Source of the DNA: CAXRBC01 sp041158045
Lineage (GTDB): Bacteria > Actinomycetota > Acidimicrobiia > Acidimicrobiales > Ilumatobacteraceae
Direction: 5' to 3'
Length of the DNA stretch: 41,056 nucleotides
Assembly (NCBI GenBank): GCA_041158045.1
Contig: JBEBCD010000003.1
Location: 1 to 41,056 of the forward strand
Of this stretch, positions 1 through 7,836 are shown piece by piece. The first letter of the stretch is position 1. Every line of letters begins with the position of its first letter. The position numbers and the translations under genes were made by a program. Below the pieces are notes generated by a model. The model ran no database searches. It had not been told where the DNA came from and worked only from the letters and a program-made list of their open reading frames with translations.

Positions 1-77
1 TGGTGGAGACGATGGGACTCGAACCCACGACCCCCTGCTTGCAAAGCAGGTGCTCTCGCCAGCTGAGCTACGTCCCC
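1..77 (-). tRNA. tRNA-Ala (anticodon UGC)
   Basis: Reading the minus strand gives a full cloverleaf. The acceptor GGGGACG pairs with CGTCTCC, the anticodon stem CCTGC/GCAGG encloses the loop TTTGCAA (anticodon TGC), the T-arm has GGTTCGAGTCC, and the 3' CCA is encoded at positions 1-3, so the gene begins exactly at the window edge. In many actinobacteria this tRNA directly follows tRNA-Ile downstream of gyrA; here the tRNA-Ile is about 12.6 kb away. Confidence 0.96.
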
Positions 78-112
78 CGGCACCACCGACGCTAACGCGC
101 GAGGTCCCTCGG

Positions 113-118
113 TAGCCT
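113..118 (+). promoter_or_regulatory. -10 element of a near-leaderless promoter
   Basis: TAGCCT ends six bases before the GTG start at 125, the spacing expected when transcription begins at or next to the start codon. The same hexamer type precedes several other genes of the window. I see no convincing -35 box. Confidence 0.5.
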
Positions 119-124
119 CGCCCC

Positions 125-1357
125 GTGACGCAGGTCCACGACGAGCCCATCTACGCGTTCCGCATCATGCGGCTGCCCCTGCTCGACGCGGGTGGCAAGG
201 CGATCGGCAAGATCGACGACGTCGTGCTCGTCTCCGGCCGCGGCACGGAGCCCCCGCGGGTCCTCGGCTTCGTCGCCACGAGCCAGCGCCGGCGCATCTT
301 CGTGAGCACGGCGCGCGTCGACGCCCTCGACGGCGCCGGTGTGCGCCTCAAGTCCTGGGACATCAACCTCACGCCCTTCCGCAGCCGCCCCGGCGAGCGC
401 CTCGTCGGCGCCGACGTGCTGGACCACCGCGTCGGCGACGAGGTCGTGAGCGACGTCGCCCTCGTGCGCCACCACGGGCGCGTCCCCGGCTGGCGCGTCC
501 ACAGCGTCCGACTCACCAAGCGCGGCATCCTCAACCCCCGCCCGACCTACCGCCTCGCCGACTGGCAGGAGGCGGCCGCGCTCTTCGCCCCGCCGACCGC
601 CGTCGCCGCCGAGGTCGCCCGCCTCCGCGACATGCACCCGAGCGACGTGGCCAACGTCGTGCGCGCGCTCCCGCTCGGGCAACGCCGCATCCTCGCCGGG
701 GCGATGGACGACGAGCGACTCGCCGACGTGCTCGAGGAGCTGCCCGAGGAGGAGCAGCTGCGGCTCATCGAGGGCCTCGACATGGACCGCCTCACGAGCG
801 TCTTCGACGAGATGGAGTACGACGACCTCGCCGACCTCATCGCGCAGATGGGCACCGACCAGCGCACGAAGGTGCTCGACGCCATGGACGACGAGGACGC
901 CGCCACGCTGCGCCAGCTGCTCTCCTACCCCGACGGCACGGCCGGCGCGCTCATGACGCCCGACATCGTCGTGCTGTCCCCCGAGGCGACCGTGGCGGAG
1001 GCCCTCGCGATGATCCGCGACCCGGAGCGCCAGGTGTCGGTCGCCGCGCAGGTCTTCGTCGCCCACGCGCCGCACGAGCCGCCGACCGGCACCTACGTCG
1101 GCATCGCGCACTTCCAGCGGCTGCTGCGCGAGCCGCCCACCATGCAGCTGCGCCACTGCGTCGACGACGAGCCGACCGTGCCGCCCACCACGCCCGAGCG
1201 CGAGGTCGCGTTGCGCCTCGCGTCGTACAACCTGCTCGCCGTCGCCGTCTGCGACCAGGCCAACCGCCTGCTCGGCGCCATCACCGTCGACGACGTCCTC
1301 GACCGCACCCTCCCGCGCAACTGGCGCGACGACACCGCGTCCCAGGTGCGCCCGTGA
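125..1357 (+). CDS. MgtE N-terminal domain / CBS-pair protein without a channel domain
   Basis: This 410-residue cytoplasmic protein resembles the soluble half of the Mg2+ channel MgtE. Residues about 10-150 look like two PRC-barrel-like beta modules. Residues about 190-285 form the MgtE-N superhelix (repeats such as DERLADVLEELPEEEQ and DDEDAATLRQLL). Residues about 285-400 form a CBS pair beginning at TAGALMTPDIVVLSPEATV. The five-helix membrane domain of true MgtE is absent, so this is unlikely to transport magnesium alone; a nucleotide- or Mg2+-sensing role is inference. GTG start with a TAGCCT -10 six bases upstream. Its stop overlaps the start of the DUF1003 gene (GTGA at 1354-1357), so the two are probably translationally coupled; this pairing is common in actinobacteria. 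Confidence 0.85.
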   Translation: MTQVHDEPIYAFRIMRLPLLDAGGKAIGKIDDVVLVSGRGTEPPRVLGFVATSQRRRIFVSTARVDALDGAGVRLKSWDINLTPFRSRPGERLVGADVLDHRVGDEVVSDVALVRHHGRVPGWRVHSVRLTKRGILNPRPTYRLADWQEAAALFAPPTAVAAEVARLRDMHPSDVANVVRALPLGQRRILAGAMDDERLADVLEELPEEEQLRLIEGLDMDRLTSVFDEMEYDDLADLIAQMGTDQRTKVLDAMDDEDAATLRQLLSYPDGTAGALMTPDIVVLSPEATVAEALAMIRDPERQVSVAAQVFVAHAPHEPPTGTYVGIAHFQRLLREPPTMQLRHCVDDEPTVPPTTPEREVALRLASYNLLAVAVCDQANRLLGAITVDDVLDRTLPRNWRDDTASQVRP

Positions 1358-1830
1358 AGCGCCGCGACGACCTCGCCCGCCCGCGCCGCGAGGCGACCCT
1401 CGGCCTGCGCTACGACCGCAGCGCCTTCGGCCGCTTCGCCGAGTCGGCCGCCCGCTACATCGGCAGCGCCCGCTTCCTCGCGATCCAGACGTTCCTCGTC
1501 GCGGTCTGGCTGACGCTCAACGTCTTCGTCGTCACGCTGCGCTGGGACCCGTACCCCTTCATCCTGCTCAACCTCATGTTCTCCGTGCAGGCCGCCTACG
1601 CCGCCCCGCTCATCCTCCTCGCGCAGAATCGTCAGGAGCGCCGCGACCGCGAGCAGGCCGAGATCGACCGCGGCGTCGCCATCCGCACCCACAACGACGC
1701 CGAGTTCCTCGCGCGCGAGATCGCGAGCATCCGCATCGCGCTCGCCGCGCTGCCGACGAGCGAGGAGATCCGCGACCAGCTCGAGCGGCTCGAGGAGCGC
1801 CTCAGCGGCAGCGCCGGCACCGACCGATGA
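1354..1830 (+). CDS. DUF1003 family membrane protein
   Basis: A 158-residue protein with a basic N-terminus, a conserved segment around FAESAARYIGS, two hydrophobic helices (about residues 45-65 and 68-92, the second containing NLMFSVQAAYAAPLILLAQNR), and a charged C-terminal helix rich in Glu and Arg that is probably coiled coil. This is the DUF1003 pattern; the biochemical function is unknown. Its GTG start overlaps the stop of the MgtE-N/CBS gene, and the partnership suggests the soluble CBS protein acts with this membrane protein. Its last 29 bases overlap the end of the convergent Fur-family gene. Confidence 0.85.
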   Translation: MKRRDDLARPRREATLGLRYDRSAFGRFAESAARYIGSARFLAIQTFLVAVWLTLNVFVVTLRWDPYPFILLNLMFSVQAAYAAPLILLAQNRQERRDREQAEIDRGVAIRTHNDAEFLAREIASIRIALAALPTSEEIRDQLERLEERLSGSAGTDR

Positions 1831-2245
1831 GGTCGAGCCGGTGCCCCTCGAGGGCATAACCGGCACCCCGCGCCAGTCCCGCGAGCCCGGCGTCGAGCGC
1901 ACGCTCGAGCGCCGGCGTCATCCGCACGTCGCGCACCTCGCCGCACCGCGCGCACACGAGGTGGTGGTGGTGCCCGAGGATCCCCTCGGCGAGCTCCCAC
2001 CGCGGCGTCGCGTCGGCGCGCACGCACGCCACGACGCCCGCCCCCTCGAGCACCTGCAGGTTGCGGTACGTCGAGCTCTGCGCGAGCCCGCGCGCGCGCC
2101 GCAGCAGCTCGGGCATCGTGAGCGGCCGATCCGCCGCGCCGAGCGCCGCGACGATCGCACGACGCGCCGCCGTGTACCGCTGACCCGCCGCGCGGAGCAG
2201 GAGCGTCGCCTGCCCGTGCGCCTCGGCGCGACGCGACGCGCTCAT
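1802..2245 (-). CDS. Fur-family metal-dependent transcriptional regulator
   Basis: A 147-residue winged-helix repressor of the Fur/Zur/PerR family. The DNA-binding part spans about residues 10-85 (RYTAARRAIVAAL, then the recognition-helix region QSSTYRNLQVLEGAGVV). The dimerisation and metal part carries the family signature GHHHHLVCARCGEV at about residues 91-104, with the first Cys pair, and the C-terminal CRRC supplies the second pair of a structural zinc site. Sequence alone does not say whether it senses zinc, iron or peroxide. The ATG start overlaps the stop of the saccharopine-dehydrogenase-like gene (ATGA, 2242-2245), so it is the third gene of that operon. Its 3' end overlaps the DUF1003 gene by 29 bases in convergent orientation. 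Confidence 0.9.
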   Translation of the reverse strand: MSASRRAEAHGQATLLLRAAGQRYTAARRAIVAALGAADRPLTMPELLRRARGLAQSSTYRNLQVLEGAGVVACVRADATPRWELAEGILGHHHHLVCARCGEVRDVRMTPALERALDAGLAGLARGAGYALEGHRLDLIGRCRRCR

Positions 2246-3264
2246 CCCTCCGACCCCACGAACTCCTGCACGCGCACGCCGAGCGACTCCACCCACGCGA
2301 GCATCTCGGCGTGCGGCGATCCGGGCGCGCCGAGCACGCGCGCACCCGCACCGCCGATCCCGCCGCGGACGATGGTCGCGGCCGCGACGGCCGCGACGAT
2401 CCCCGCCAGCTGACCCACGCGCTCCGCCACCCCGAGGATCTCGGTGCCGCGCCCCCCGCCGCGCCGCCCCCGCACCTCGACGCGCACCGCGCCGACACCG
2501 CCCTCCGCGTGCGGCGGGATCATCATCGGCAGGCGCGCGACGAGCCGGTCGCGCCGCGTCGCCGACATGCGCGTCGTGATGCGCGCCGCGCGCGGGAACG
2601 CGCGCTTCAGCACCAACGGGTCGGGGTGCTCGACGCGGTAGCAGTCGCGCCCACCCACCGGCTCGGGGAACCAGCAGAGCTCCCGCCCGCTCCCCGCCGG
2701 CCGCCGCAGCCACTCGCCGTCGTGCCAGCCCACCGACTGCCCGGCGAGTGCCCGGTGGTGCTGGCGCGAGCAGGCCGGCCCGCCCGTGCCGTGCATCGCG
2801 ACGTGCACCTCGTCGACCTCGTCCATCCCGGCCGCCAGCCGCGCCGCGAGGAGGCCCGTGAGGCCCGGCGACGCCGCGGCCCCGACGACGAGCGCCACGC
2901 CCGCCGCCCGCGCGGCGTCGTCGAGCCCGAGCAGGGCGAGCACGTCGCCCGCGTCGTCCGACGTCGTCACCGCGGGGATCCGCGCCCCGATGCAGCGCAC
3001 CGCGAGCTCGCGCTGCGGCGCCCGGGTCGCGAGCACGACGGCCTCGCACGGCCCCGCACCGGCGATGCCGCCACCGCCGGCGTCGTCCCGACCGCCGGAC
3101 CCCAGCGGGTCACCGACGCGCACGCCCCCGCCGAGCCGCGCCGCGAGCGCGGCCGCCACCTCGGGCCGCTCGTCGTGCACGACGACCTCGTCGGCGCCGA
3201 GCGAGACGAGCGCCTCCGCCGCACGGGCGCCGACGACGCCCGCGCCGACGACGCCGACCCTCAC
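2242..3264 (-). CDS. Saccharopine dehydrogenase-like NAD(P)-binding protein
   Basis: A 340-residue predicted oxidoreductase. The N-terminus is a Rossmann beta-alpha-beta with GVVGAGVVGARAAE and an acidic residue at the end of strand two (VVVHDERPE), favouring NAD(H), though this is only indicative. The middle part (SDDAGDVLALL, GAAASPGLTGLLAARL) follows the saccharopine-dehydrogenase or opine-dehydrogenase-like layout, and the C-terminus resembles the dimerising domain of that superfamily. The substrate is unknown. The GTG start overlaps the stop of the 43-residue gene upstream (GTGA, 3261-3264) and its stop overlaps the Fur-family start, so the three genes are one coupled operon. A link to metal handling, for example an opine-type metallophore, is speculation from this context. 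Confidence 0.75.
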   Translation of the reverse strand: MRVGVVGAGVVGARAAEALVSLGADEVVVHDERPEVAAALAARLGGGVRVGDPLGSGGRDDAGGGGIAGAGPCEAVVLATRAPQRELAVRCIGARIPAVTTSDDAGDVLALLGLDDAARAAGVALVVGAAASPGLTGLLAARLAAGMDEVDEVHVAMHGTGGPACSRQHHRALAGQSVGWHDGEWLRRPAGSGRELCWFPEPVGGRDCYRVEHPDPLVLKRAFPRAARITTRMSATRRDRLVARLPMMIPPHAEGGVGAVRVEVRGRRGGGRGTEILGVAERVGQLAGIVAAVAAATIVRGGIGGAGARVLGAPGSPHAEMLAWVESLGVRVQEFVGSEG

Positions 3265-3392
3265 GATCGGGGAGTGTGGGAGCGCCAGCCGCCCCGACGC
3301 TGCGCGACGGTGCCCTTGCCCTTCACGCGCAGCACGCCCGCCACCGCGCCGGCGAGGCCGACCGCGAGCATCACCCGGCGCAGGAACTTCAC
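3261..3392 (-). CDS. Small basic membrane-anchored protein, 43 residues
   Basis: GTG start at 3392. The product begins MKFLRRVMLAVGLAGAVAG, one short hydrophobic helix after a basic N-terminus, followed by a basic soluble tail with VKGKGTVAQRRGGW. Its TGA overlaps the GTG of the saccharopine-dehydrogenase-like gene by four bases, which is the strongest sign that it is a real gene at the head of this operon. Small single-helix proteins with a GKG...GGW tail are, as I recall, common in actinobacteria with no known function. The gene is shorter than usual annotation cut-offs and easily missed. Confidence 0.65.
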   Translation of the reverse strand: MKFLRRVMLAVGLAGAVAGVLRVKGKGTVAQRRGGWRSHTPRS

Positions 3393-3457
3393 GCTCGCAA
3401 ACTACCGACGCCGTCGCGTCGCACCACGCGGCCCGGGCGCGCCCGCGGGGCCAGCAC

Positions 3458-3463
3458 TACCCT
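3458..3463 (+). promoter_or_regulatory. -10 element before the UnbU-like gene
   Basis: TACCCT lies eight bases before the ATG at 3472, in the divergent gap between the small-protein operon and the membrane-protein gene. A leaderless or very short leader transcript is implied; there is no clear Shine-Dalgarno sequence. Confidence 0.4.
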
Positions 3464-3471
3464 GATCCCCC

Positions 3472-5013
3472 ATGGCGATCGCGGCCGTGCTCCCGCGCGA
3501 CGCGACCGGACGCGCGATCAGCCTCGGCGGGACGCGCATCCCCGTCGTGCTCCCGCGGCTCGCGGACGCGCGCCTCCACGTGGCGGCGGTCGTCGTGACG
3601 CTCCACGTGCTCGGCCAGGTCGGCCTCGGCTTCCACGTGAGCGTGCCGCAGATCGTCGCGTCGATCCTCACCTGCGCCGTCATCCAGGTCGCCGTCACGT
3701 TCCGCCGCACCGGTGCGCTCGTCTGGCCCGCGAGCGCGATGCTCACGGGCAGCGGGGTCGCGCTCATCCTCCGCGTGCCGACGACGCCCGTCGGCGACCA
3801 CTGGACCTTCCACCGCTGGTGGGTCTTCGCCGGCGTGGCCGCGCTCTCGCTCGCGACCAAGTGGGTGGTGCGCCGCGACGGCACCCACGTGTTCAACCCG
3901 TCCAATCTCGGCCTCGTCGCCGCCTTCCTCGCGCTCGGCAGCATGCGCGCCGAGCCGCTCGACTTCTGGTGGGCGCCACTCGACGACCCGTCGATGCTCG
4001 CCGCCTATGGCGTCATCGGCGTCGGCGGCACCCTCATCACCGCCCGCCTCGGCCTGCTGCGCGTCGCCGCCGCGTTTTGGGCCACCTTCGCCGCGCTGTG
4101 GGCGGTGGTCGCCGCGTCGGGCCACTGCTTCACGGCGCGGTGGGCCTTCGCCCCCGTGTGCGGCGTCGACCAGTGGCGCGCCGTCGTCGTGTCGCCGGAG
4201 CTGCTCATCTTCCTCTTCTTCATGATCACCGACCCGCGGACCGTCCCCGCCGAGCGCACCGCACGCGTGCGATTCGGCGCACTCGTGGCCGTCGTCGCGG
4301 TGCTGCTCATGGCGCCGCAGTCCACCGAGTTCGGCACCAAGGTCGCGCTCCTCGCGGGCCTCACCGTCATGTCGGCGGCGCGGCCCCTCGTCGAGCGCGG
4401 CGCAGCGCGCCCGCTGCGGCTCCCCGCGCTCGCCGCCGCCTCGCTCCTCGTCGTGCTCGGAGCCTGGGTCGGAGGCCGCTCGGCGAAGGGCCTCGTCGCC
4501 GACGATCCCGAGCTCGCCCGCGGCCGCGTCGTGCAGCGCATCGACCCCGCGACGTTCCCCGCGATCACCATCGACCGCGGCGTCCTCGACTGGAACCACG
4601 AGATCTCCGGGCCGGGCGCGCGCGCGATCGTGCTCACCCTCGCGGAGAACCTCGAGCTCGAGTCCCGCGCCCTCCTCGCGCGCGACGGCGAGCTCCTCGA
4701 GGCCATCGCGCACGGCGACCGCCTCGACGACCTGCGTGCCCGCATGCGCGCCGCCGAGGCGACCGGTGCGACCGTCGTGCAGCGCCACGACCTCGACCGC
4801 ATCCGCGTCGCGCTCCTCGTGCCGTTCGGGCGCCAGGACGGGCTCAGCCTCGGCATGGTCTCCTCCGGCACGCGCACGACCGAGACCTACGCGCCCGACG
4901 GCACGCTCGTGCGCAGCGAGTCGGCGCCCTTCGCGACGACCTTCGCGATGCGCCGCGCCACCGGCGCACGATGGATGATCGTCGCCGAACTCCCGGCCGA
5001 CGTCGCGGGGTGA
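3472..5013 (+). CDS. RnfD/NqrB-like (UnbU-like) integral membrane protein
   Basis: A 513-residue protein. Residues about 35-345 hold roughly ten hydrophobic helices and motifs seen in the RnfD/NqrB membrane subunits of ion-pumping redox complexes, notably HVFNPSNLGLVAAF (about residue 143) and LFFMITDPRTVP (about residue 244). The (S/D)GAT flavin-attachment motif of true RnfD and NqrB is not seen in the membrane part, and no other Rnf or Nqr subunit is nearby. Residues about 345-513 are a soluble, probably extracytoplasmic domain. The combination with the following FG-GAP/UnbV gene matches the UnbU-UnbV pair known from enediyne gene clusters, where the function is unresolved. A TACCCT -10 lies eight bases before the ATG. 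The stop overlaps the start of the next gene (GTGA, 5010-5013). Confidence 0.75.
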   Translation: MAIAAVLPRDATGRAISLGGTRIPVVLPRLADARLHVAAVVVTLHVLGQVGLGFHVSVPQIVASILTCAVIQVAVTFRRTGALVWPASAMLTGSGVALILRVPTTPVGDHWTFHRWWVFAGVAALSLATKWVVRRDGTHVFNPSNLGLVAAFLALGSMRAEPLDFWWAPLDDPSMLAAYGVIGVGGTLITARLGLLRVAAAFWATFAALWAVVAASGHCFTARWAFAPVCGVDQWRAVVVSPELLIFLFFMITDPRTVPAERTARVRFGALVAVVAVLLMAPQSTEFGTKVALLAGLTVMSAARPLVERGAARPLRLPALAAASLLVVLGAWVGGRSAKGLVADDPELARGRVVQRIDPATFPAITIDRGVLDWNHEISGPGARAIVLTLAENLELESRALLARDGELLEAIAHGDRLDDLRARMRAAEATGATVVQRHDLDRIRVALLVPFGRQDGLSLGMVSSGTRTTETYAPDGTLVRSESAPFATTFAMRRATGARWMIVAELPADVAG

Positions 5014-6647
5014 ATGCGCCCGGGCGCGCCCGGGCGCCGCGCGCGTCCGGCGTCCGCGCCGCGCTGATCCTCGCGATCCTCGCGACCCTCGCGGGCTGCG
5101 GCGCGCTCCCGGGCCGCGACGCGGTCGCCGTCCCGCGGTTCGTCGACGAGGCGGCCGCGGCGGGCGTCGTGCACGCCTACGAGGGCGAGTACGCGCACTT
5201 CGTCGGGGGCGGCGTCGCGGTGTTCGACTGCGACGACGACGGCATGCCCGACCTGTACCTCGCGGGCGGCACCGCGCCCGCGGCGCTGTACCGCAACGTC
5301 GGCGACGTCGGCGGGCCGCTCCGCTTCGCGCCCGTCCCCTCGCCGGTCACGGACCTCGTCGCGGTGACGGGCGCGTACCCGCTCGACGTCGACGGCGACG
5401 GCCGCGCCGACCTCGCCGTGCTGCGCCGCGGCGTCTCGGTGCTCCTCCGCGGCCTCGGCGACTGTCGCTTCGAGGACGCGACGGGGGCGCTCGGACTCCC
5501 GCGGACCGCGGCGTGGACCACGGCGTTCGCCGCGACGTGGGAGCCCGGCGCGACGCTCCCCACGCTCGCCTTCGGCCGCTACCTCGTGCCCGACACGCTC
5601 GACTGCGACGACAACGTGCTGCTGCGCCCCGAGGGGGCACGCTACGGCGCGCCCGTCGCGCTACCCGCGCACTGCACGCTGTCGCTGCTCGTGAGCGACT
5701 GGGACCGCACGGGTCGCCGCGACCTGCGCGTCTCCAACGACCGCAACTACTCGCGCGACGCCGTCGAGCAGCTGTGGGCGCTCCCGGCGGGGGCGCCGCC
5801 CCGCGAGTACGGCGCGGCCGACGGCTGGCGTGCGCTCACCATCTGGGGCATGGGCATCGCGAGCCAGGACCTCACGGGCGACGGCCGGCCGGAGGTGTAC
5901 CTCACGAGCCAGGGCGACCACAAGCTCCAGGAGCTGGACGAGGGGGCGACCGGCCCCGCCTACCGCGACGTCGCGCTCGCTCGCGGCGTCACCGCGCACC
6001 GCCCGTACGTCGGCGGCGACGTGCTCCCGTCCACGGGATGGCACGCCGAGTTCGACGACGTGAACAACGACGGGCGCATGGACCTCTTCGTCGCGAAGGG
6101 CAACGTCGAGGCGCAGGTCGACTACGCCGCCAACGACCCCAACAACCTGTTGCTCGGCCGCGCCGACGGCACGTTCGAGGAGGCCGGCGACCGCGCGGGC
6201 ATCGCGACGGCGGTGCGCTCGCGCGGTGCGGCCCTCGCGGACCTCAACCTCGACGGACTGCTCGACCTCGTGGTGGTGAACCGCAGGGTCCCCGTCGAGC
6301 TGTGGCGCAACGTCGGCGCCGGCACCGCCGACGCCCCCGCGCCGATGGGACGCTGGCTCGCGGTGCGCCCGCGCGACACCGCGCCCAACGTCGACGGGAT
6401 CGGCGCGTGGATCGAGGTGCGCACGGCGGACGGCACCGTCGCGCGCGAGCGCACCGTCGGCGGCGGCCACGCGAGCGGCGAGCTCGGATGGGTGCACGTC
6501 GGGCTCGGCGACGCGGCACGCGCCGAGGTGCGCGTCACCTTCCCGGGCGACGCGCCCGGGCCGTGGATGGCCGTCGATGCGGACCGCTTCGTCGAGGTGC
6601 GGCGCGGCGCGACCGCGGCGGTCGCGTGGACTCCGCCGGGCCCGTGA
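5010..6647 (+). CDS. FG-GAP/VCBS-repeat lipoprotein with UnbV-ASPIC domain (CRTAC1 family)
   Basis: A 545-residue exported protein. The N-terminus has a basic stretch, a hydrophobic core (ALILAILATLAGC) and a lipobox LAGC, so it is predicted to be a lipoprotein. Then follow about six FG-GAP-type repeats with calcium-binding-like loops: DCDDDGMPDLY, DVDGDGRADLA, DWDRTGRRDLR, DLTGDGRPEVY, DVNNDGRMDLF and DLNLDGLLDLV, implying a beta-propeller. The C-terminal about 110 residues (NVDGIGAWIEV through the GGGHASGE region) match the UnbV/ASPIC module. The GTG start at 5010 was chosen because it overlaps the stop of the membrane partner and gives a proper signal peptide; the open frame extends upstream only as a shadow of that gene. 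The probable role is a surface partner of the UnbU-like protein; ligand and activity are unknown. Confidence 0.82.
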   Translation: MNAPGRARAPRASGVRAALILAILATLAGCGALPGRDAVAVPRFVDEAAAAGVVHAYEGEYAHFVGGGVAVFDCDDDGMPDLYLAGGTAPAALYRNVGDVGGPLRFAPVPSPVTDLVAVTGAYPLDVDGDGRADLAVLRRGVSVLLRGLGDCRFEDATGALGLPRTAAWTTAFAATWEPGATLPTLAFGRYLVPDTLDCDDNVLLRPEGARYGAPVALPAHCTLSLLVSDWDRTGRRDLRVSNDRNYSRDAVEQLWALPAGAPPREYGAADGWRALTIWGMGIASQDLTGDGRPEVYLTSQGDHKLQELDEGATGPAYRDVALARGVTAHRPYVGGDVLPSTGWHAEFDDVNNDGRMDLFVAKGNVEAQVDYAANDPNNLLLGRADGTFEEAGDRAGIATAVRSRGAALADLNLDGLLDLVVVNRRVPVELWRNVGAGTADAPAPMGRWLAVRPRDTAPNVDGIGAWIEVRTADGTVARERTVGGGHASGELGWVHVGLGDAARAEVRVTFPGDAPGPWMAVDADRFVEVRRGATAAVAWTPPGP

Positions 6648-6678
6648 TCGGCGGATCGTGGTAGGAAAGGGCTCTTCC

Positions 6679-7836
6679 ATGACCGACCGCTTCGCGCCCC
6701 GCCCCGAGCACCGCTTCACCTTCGGCCTCTGGACCGTGGGCAACGTCGGGCGCGACCCGTTCGGCCACGAGGTCCGCCCGCCGCTCGACCCCGTCGAGGC
6801 CGTCCGGCGTCTCTCCGAGCTCGGCGCCTACGGGGTCAACTTCCACGACGACGACCTCGTGCCGTTCGGCTCCGCGCCCACCGAGCGCGAGCGCATCATC
6901 AAGCGCTTCCGCGCCGCACTCGACGCGACCGGCATGAAGGTGCCGATGGCGACGACCAACCTCTTCGCCCGACCGATCTTCAAGGAGGGCGCGTTCACCG
7001 CCAACGATCCCGCCGTGCGGCGCTTCGCCGTGCGCAAGACGCTCGAGGCGATCGACCTCGGCGCCGAGCTCGGCGCGGGCGTCTACGTCATGTGGGGCGG
7101 GCGCGAGGGCGTCGAGGCCGACGCCGCCAAGGACGTGCGGGGCGCCCTCGACCGCTACAAGGAGGCGGTCGACCTGTGCTGCGAGCACATCCGTGAGCGC
7201 GGCTACCGCCTGCGCATCGCGCTCGAGCCGAAGCCCAACGAGCCGCGCGGCGACATGCTCCTCCCCACCGTCGGGCACGCGCTCGCCTTCATCGGCGAGC
7301 TCGAGTGGCCCGACATGGTGGGGCTCAACCCGGAGTTCGCCCACGAGACGATGAGCGGGCTCAACTTCACCCACGGCGTGGCCCAGGCCCTCTGGCACGA
7401 CAAGCTCTTCCACGTCGACCTCAACGCCCAGCGCATCGGCAAGTACGACCAGGACTTCCGCTTCGGCAGCGAGGGCATCCGCGACGCCTTCTACCTCGTG
7501 CGCCTCCTCGAGGACTCGGGCTGGGACGGCATGCGGCACTTCGACGCCCACGCCTACCGCACGGAGGACGCCGAGGGCGTCTGGGAGTTCGCGCGCGGCT
7601 GCATGCGCACGTACCTCATCCTCAAGGACAAGGCCGAGCGCATGCGCCACGACGCCGAGATCCAGGAGGCGCTCGCCACGGCCCGCACCGCCGCGATCCA
7701 CGAGCCGACGGGACCGCTGTCCGCCGTGCGCGCGTCGTCGGCCCACGAGGCCGACGAGGCCGCGCTCGCCGCCGTCGGCTACGGCCACGAGCGCCTCGAC
7801 CAACTCGTCACCGAACTGCTCCTCGGCGTGCGCTGA
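6679..7836 (+). CDS. xylA: Xylose isomerase
   Basis: A 385-residue class I (actinobacterial type) enzyme converting D-xylose to D-xylulose. The catalytic and metal residues of the TIM barrel are present: NFHDDD with His56 and Asp59, EPKPNEPRGD with Glu183 and Lys185, NPEFAHE with Glu219 and His222, HVDLN with Asp247, KYDQDF with Asp257 and Asp259, and HFDAH with Asp289. All are offset by +2 from the Streptomyces numbering. ATG start with GGAAAGG about nine bases upstream. The gene is one base from overlapping fully with xylB (TGATG junction), so the two form an operon. The length is the family norm, and no frameshift or missing residue is visible. Confidence 0.97.
   Translation: MTDRFAPRPEHRFTFGLWTVGNVGRDPFGHEVRPPLDPVEAVRRLSELGAYGVNFHDDDLVPFGSAPTERERIIKRFRAALDATGMKVPMATTNLFARPIFKEGAFTANDPAVRRFAVRKTLEAIDLGAELGAGVYVMWGGREGVEADAAKDVRGALDRYKEAVDLCCEHIRERGYRLRIALEPKPNEPRGDMLLPTVGHALAFIGELEWPDMVGLNPEFAHETMSGLNFTHGVAQALWHDKLFHVDLNAQRIGKYDQDFRFGSEGIRDAFYLVRLLEDSGWDGMRHFDAHAYRTEDAEGVWEFARGCMRTYLILKDKAERMRHDAEIQEALATARTAAIHEPTGPLSAVRASSAHEADEAALAAVGYGHERLDQLVTELLLGVR

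Noticed and set aside
3276..5009. N-terminal extension of the UnbV-like frame back to 3276
   Set aside because: It lies in another frame of the UnbU-like gene and is Arg/Pro-rich noise. GTG 5010 gives a lipoprotein signal and a four-base overlap.
3472..5013. Part of a complete Rnf or Nqr ion-pumping complex
   Set aside because: No other subunit is adjacent and the flavin-attachment motif is not seen; the UnbU-like description fits better.
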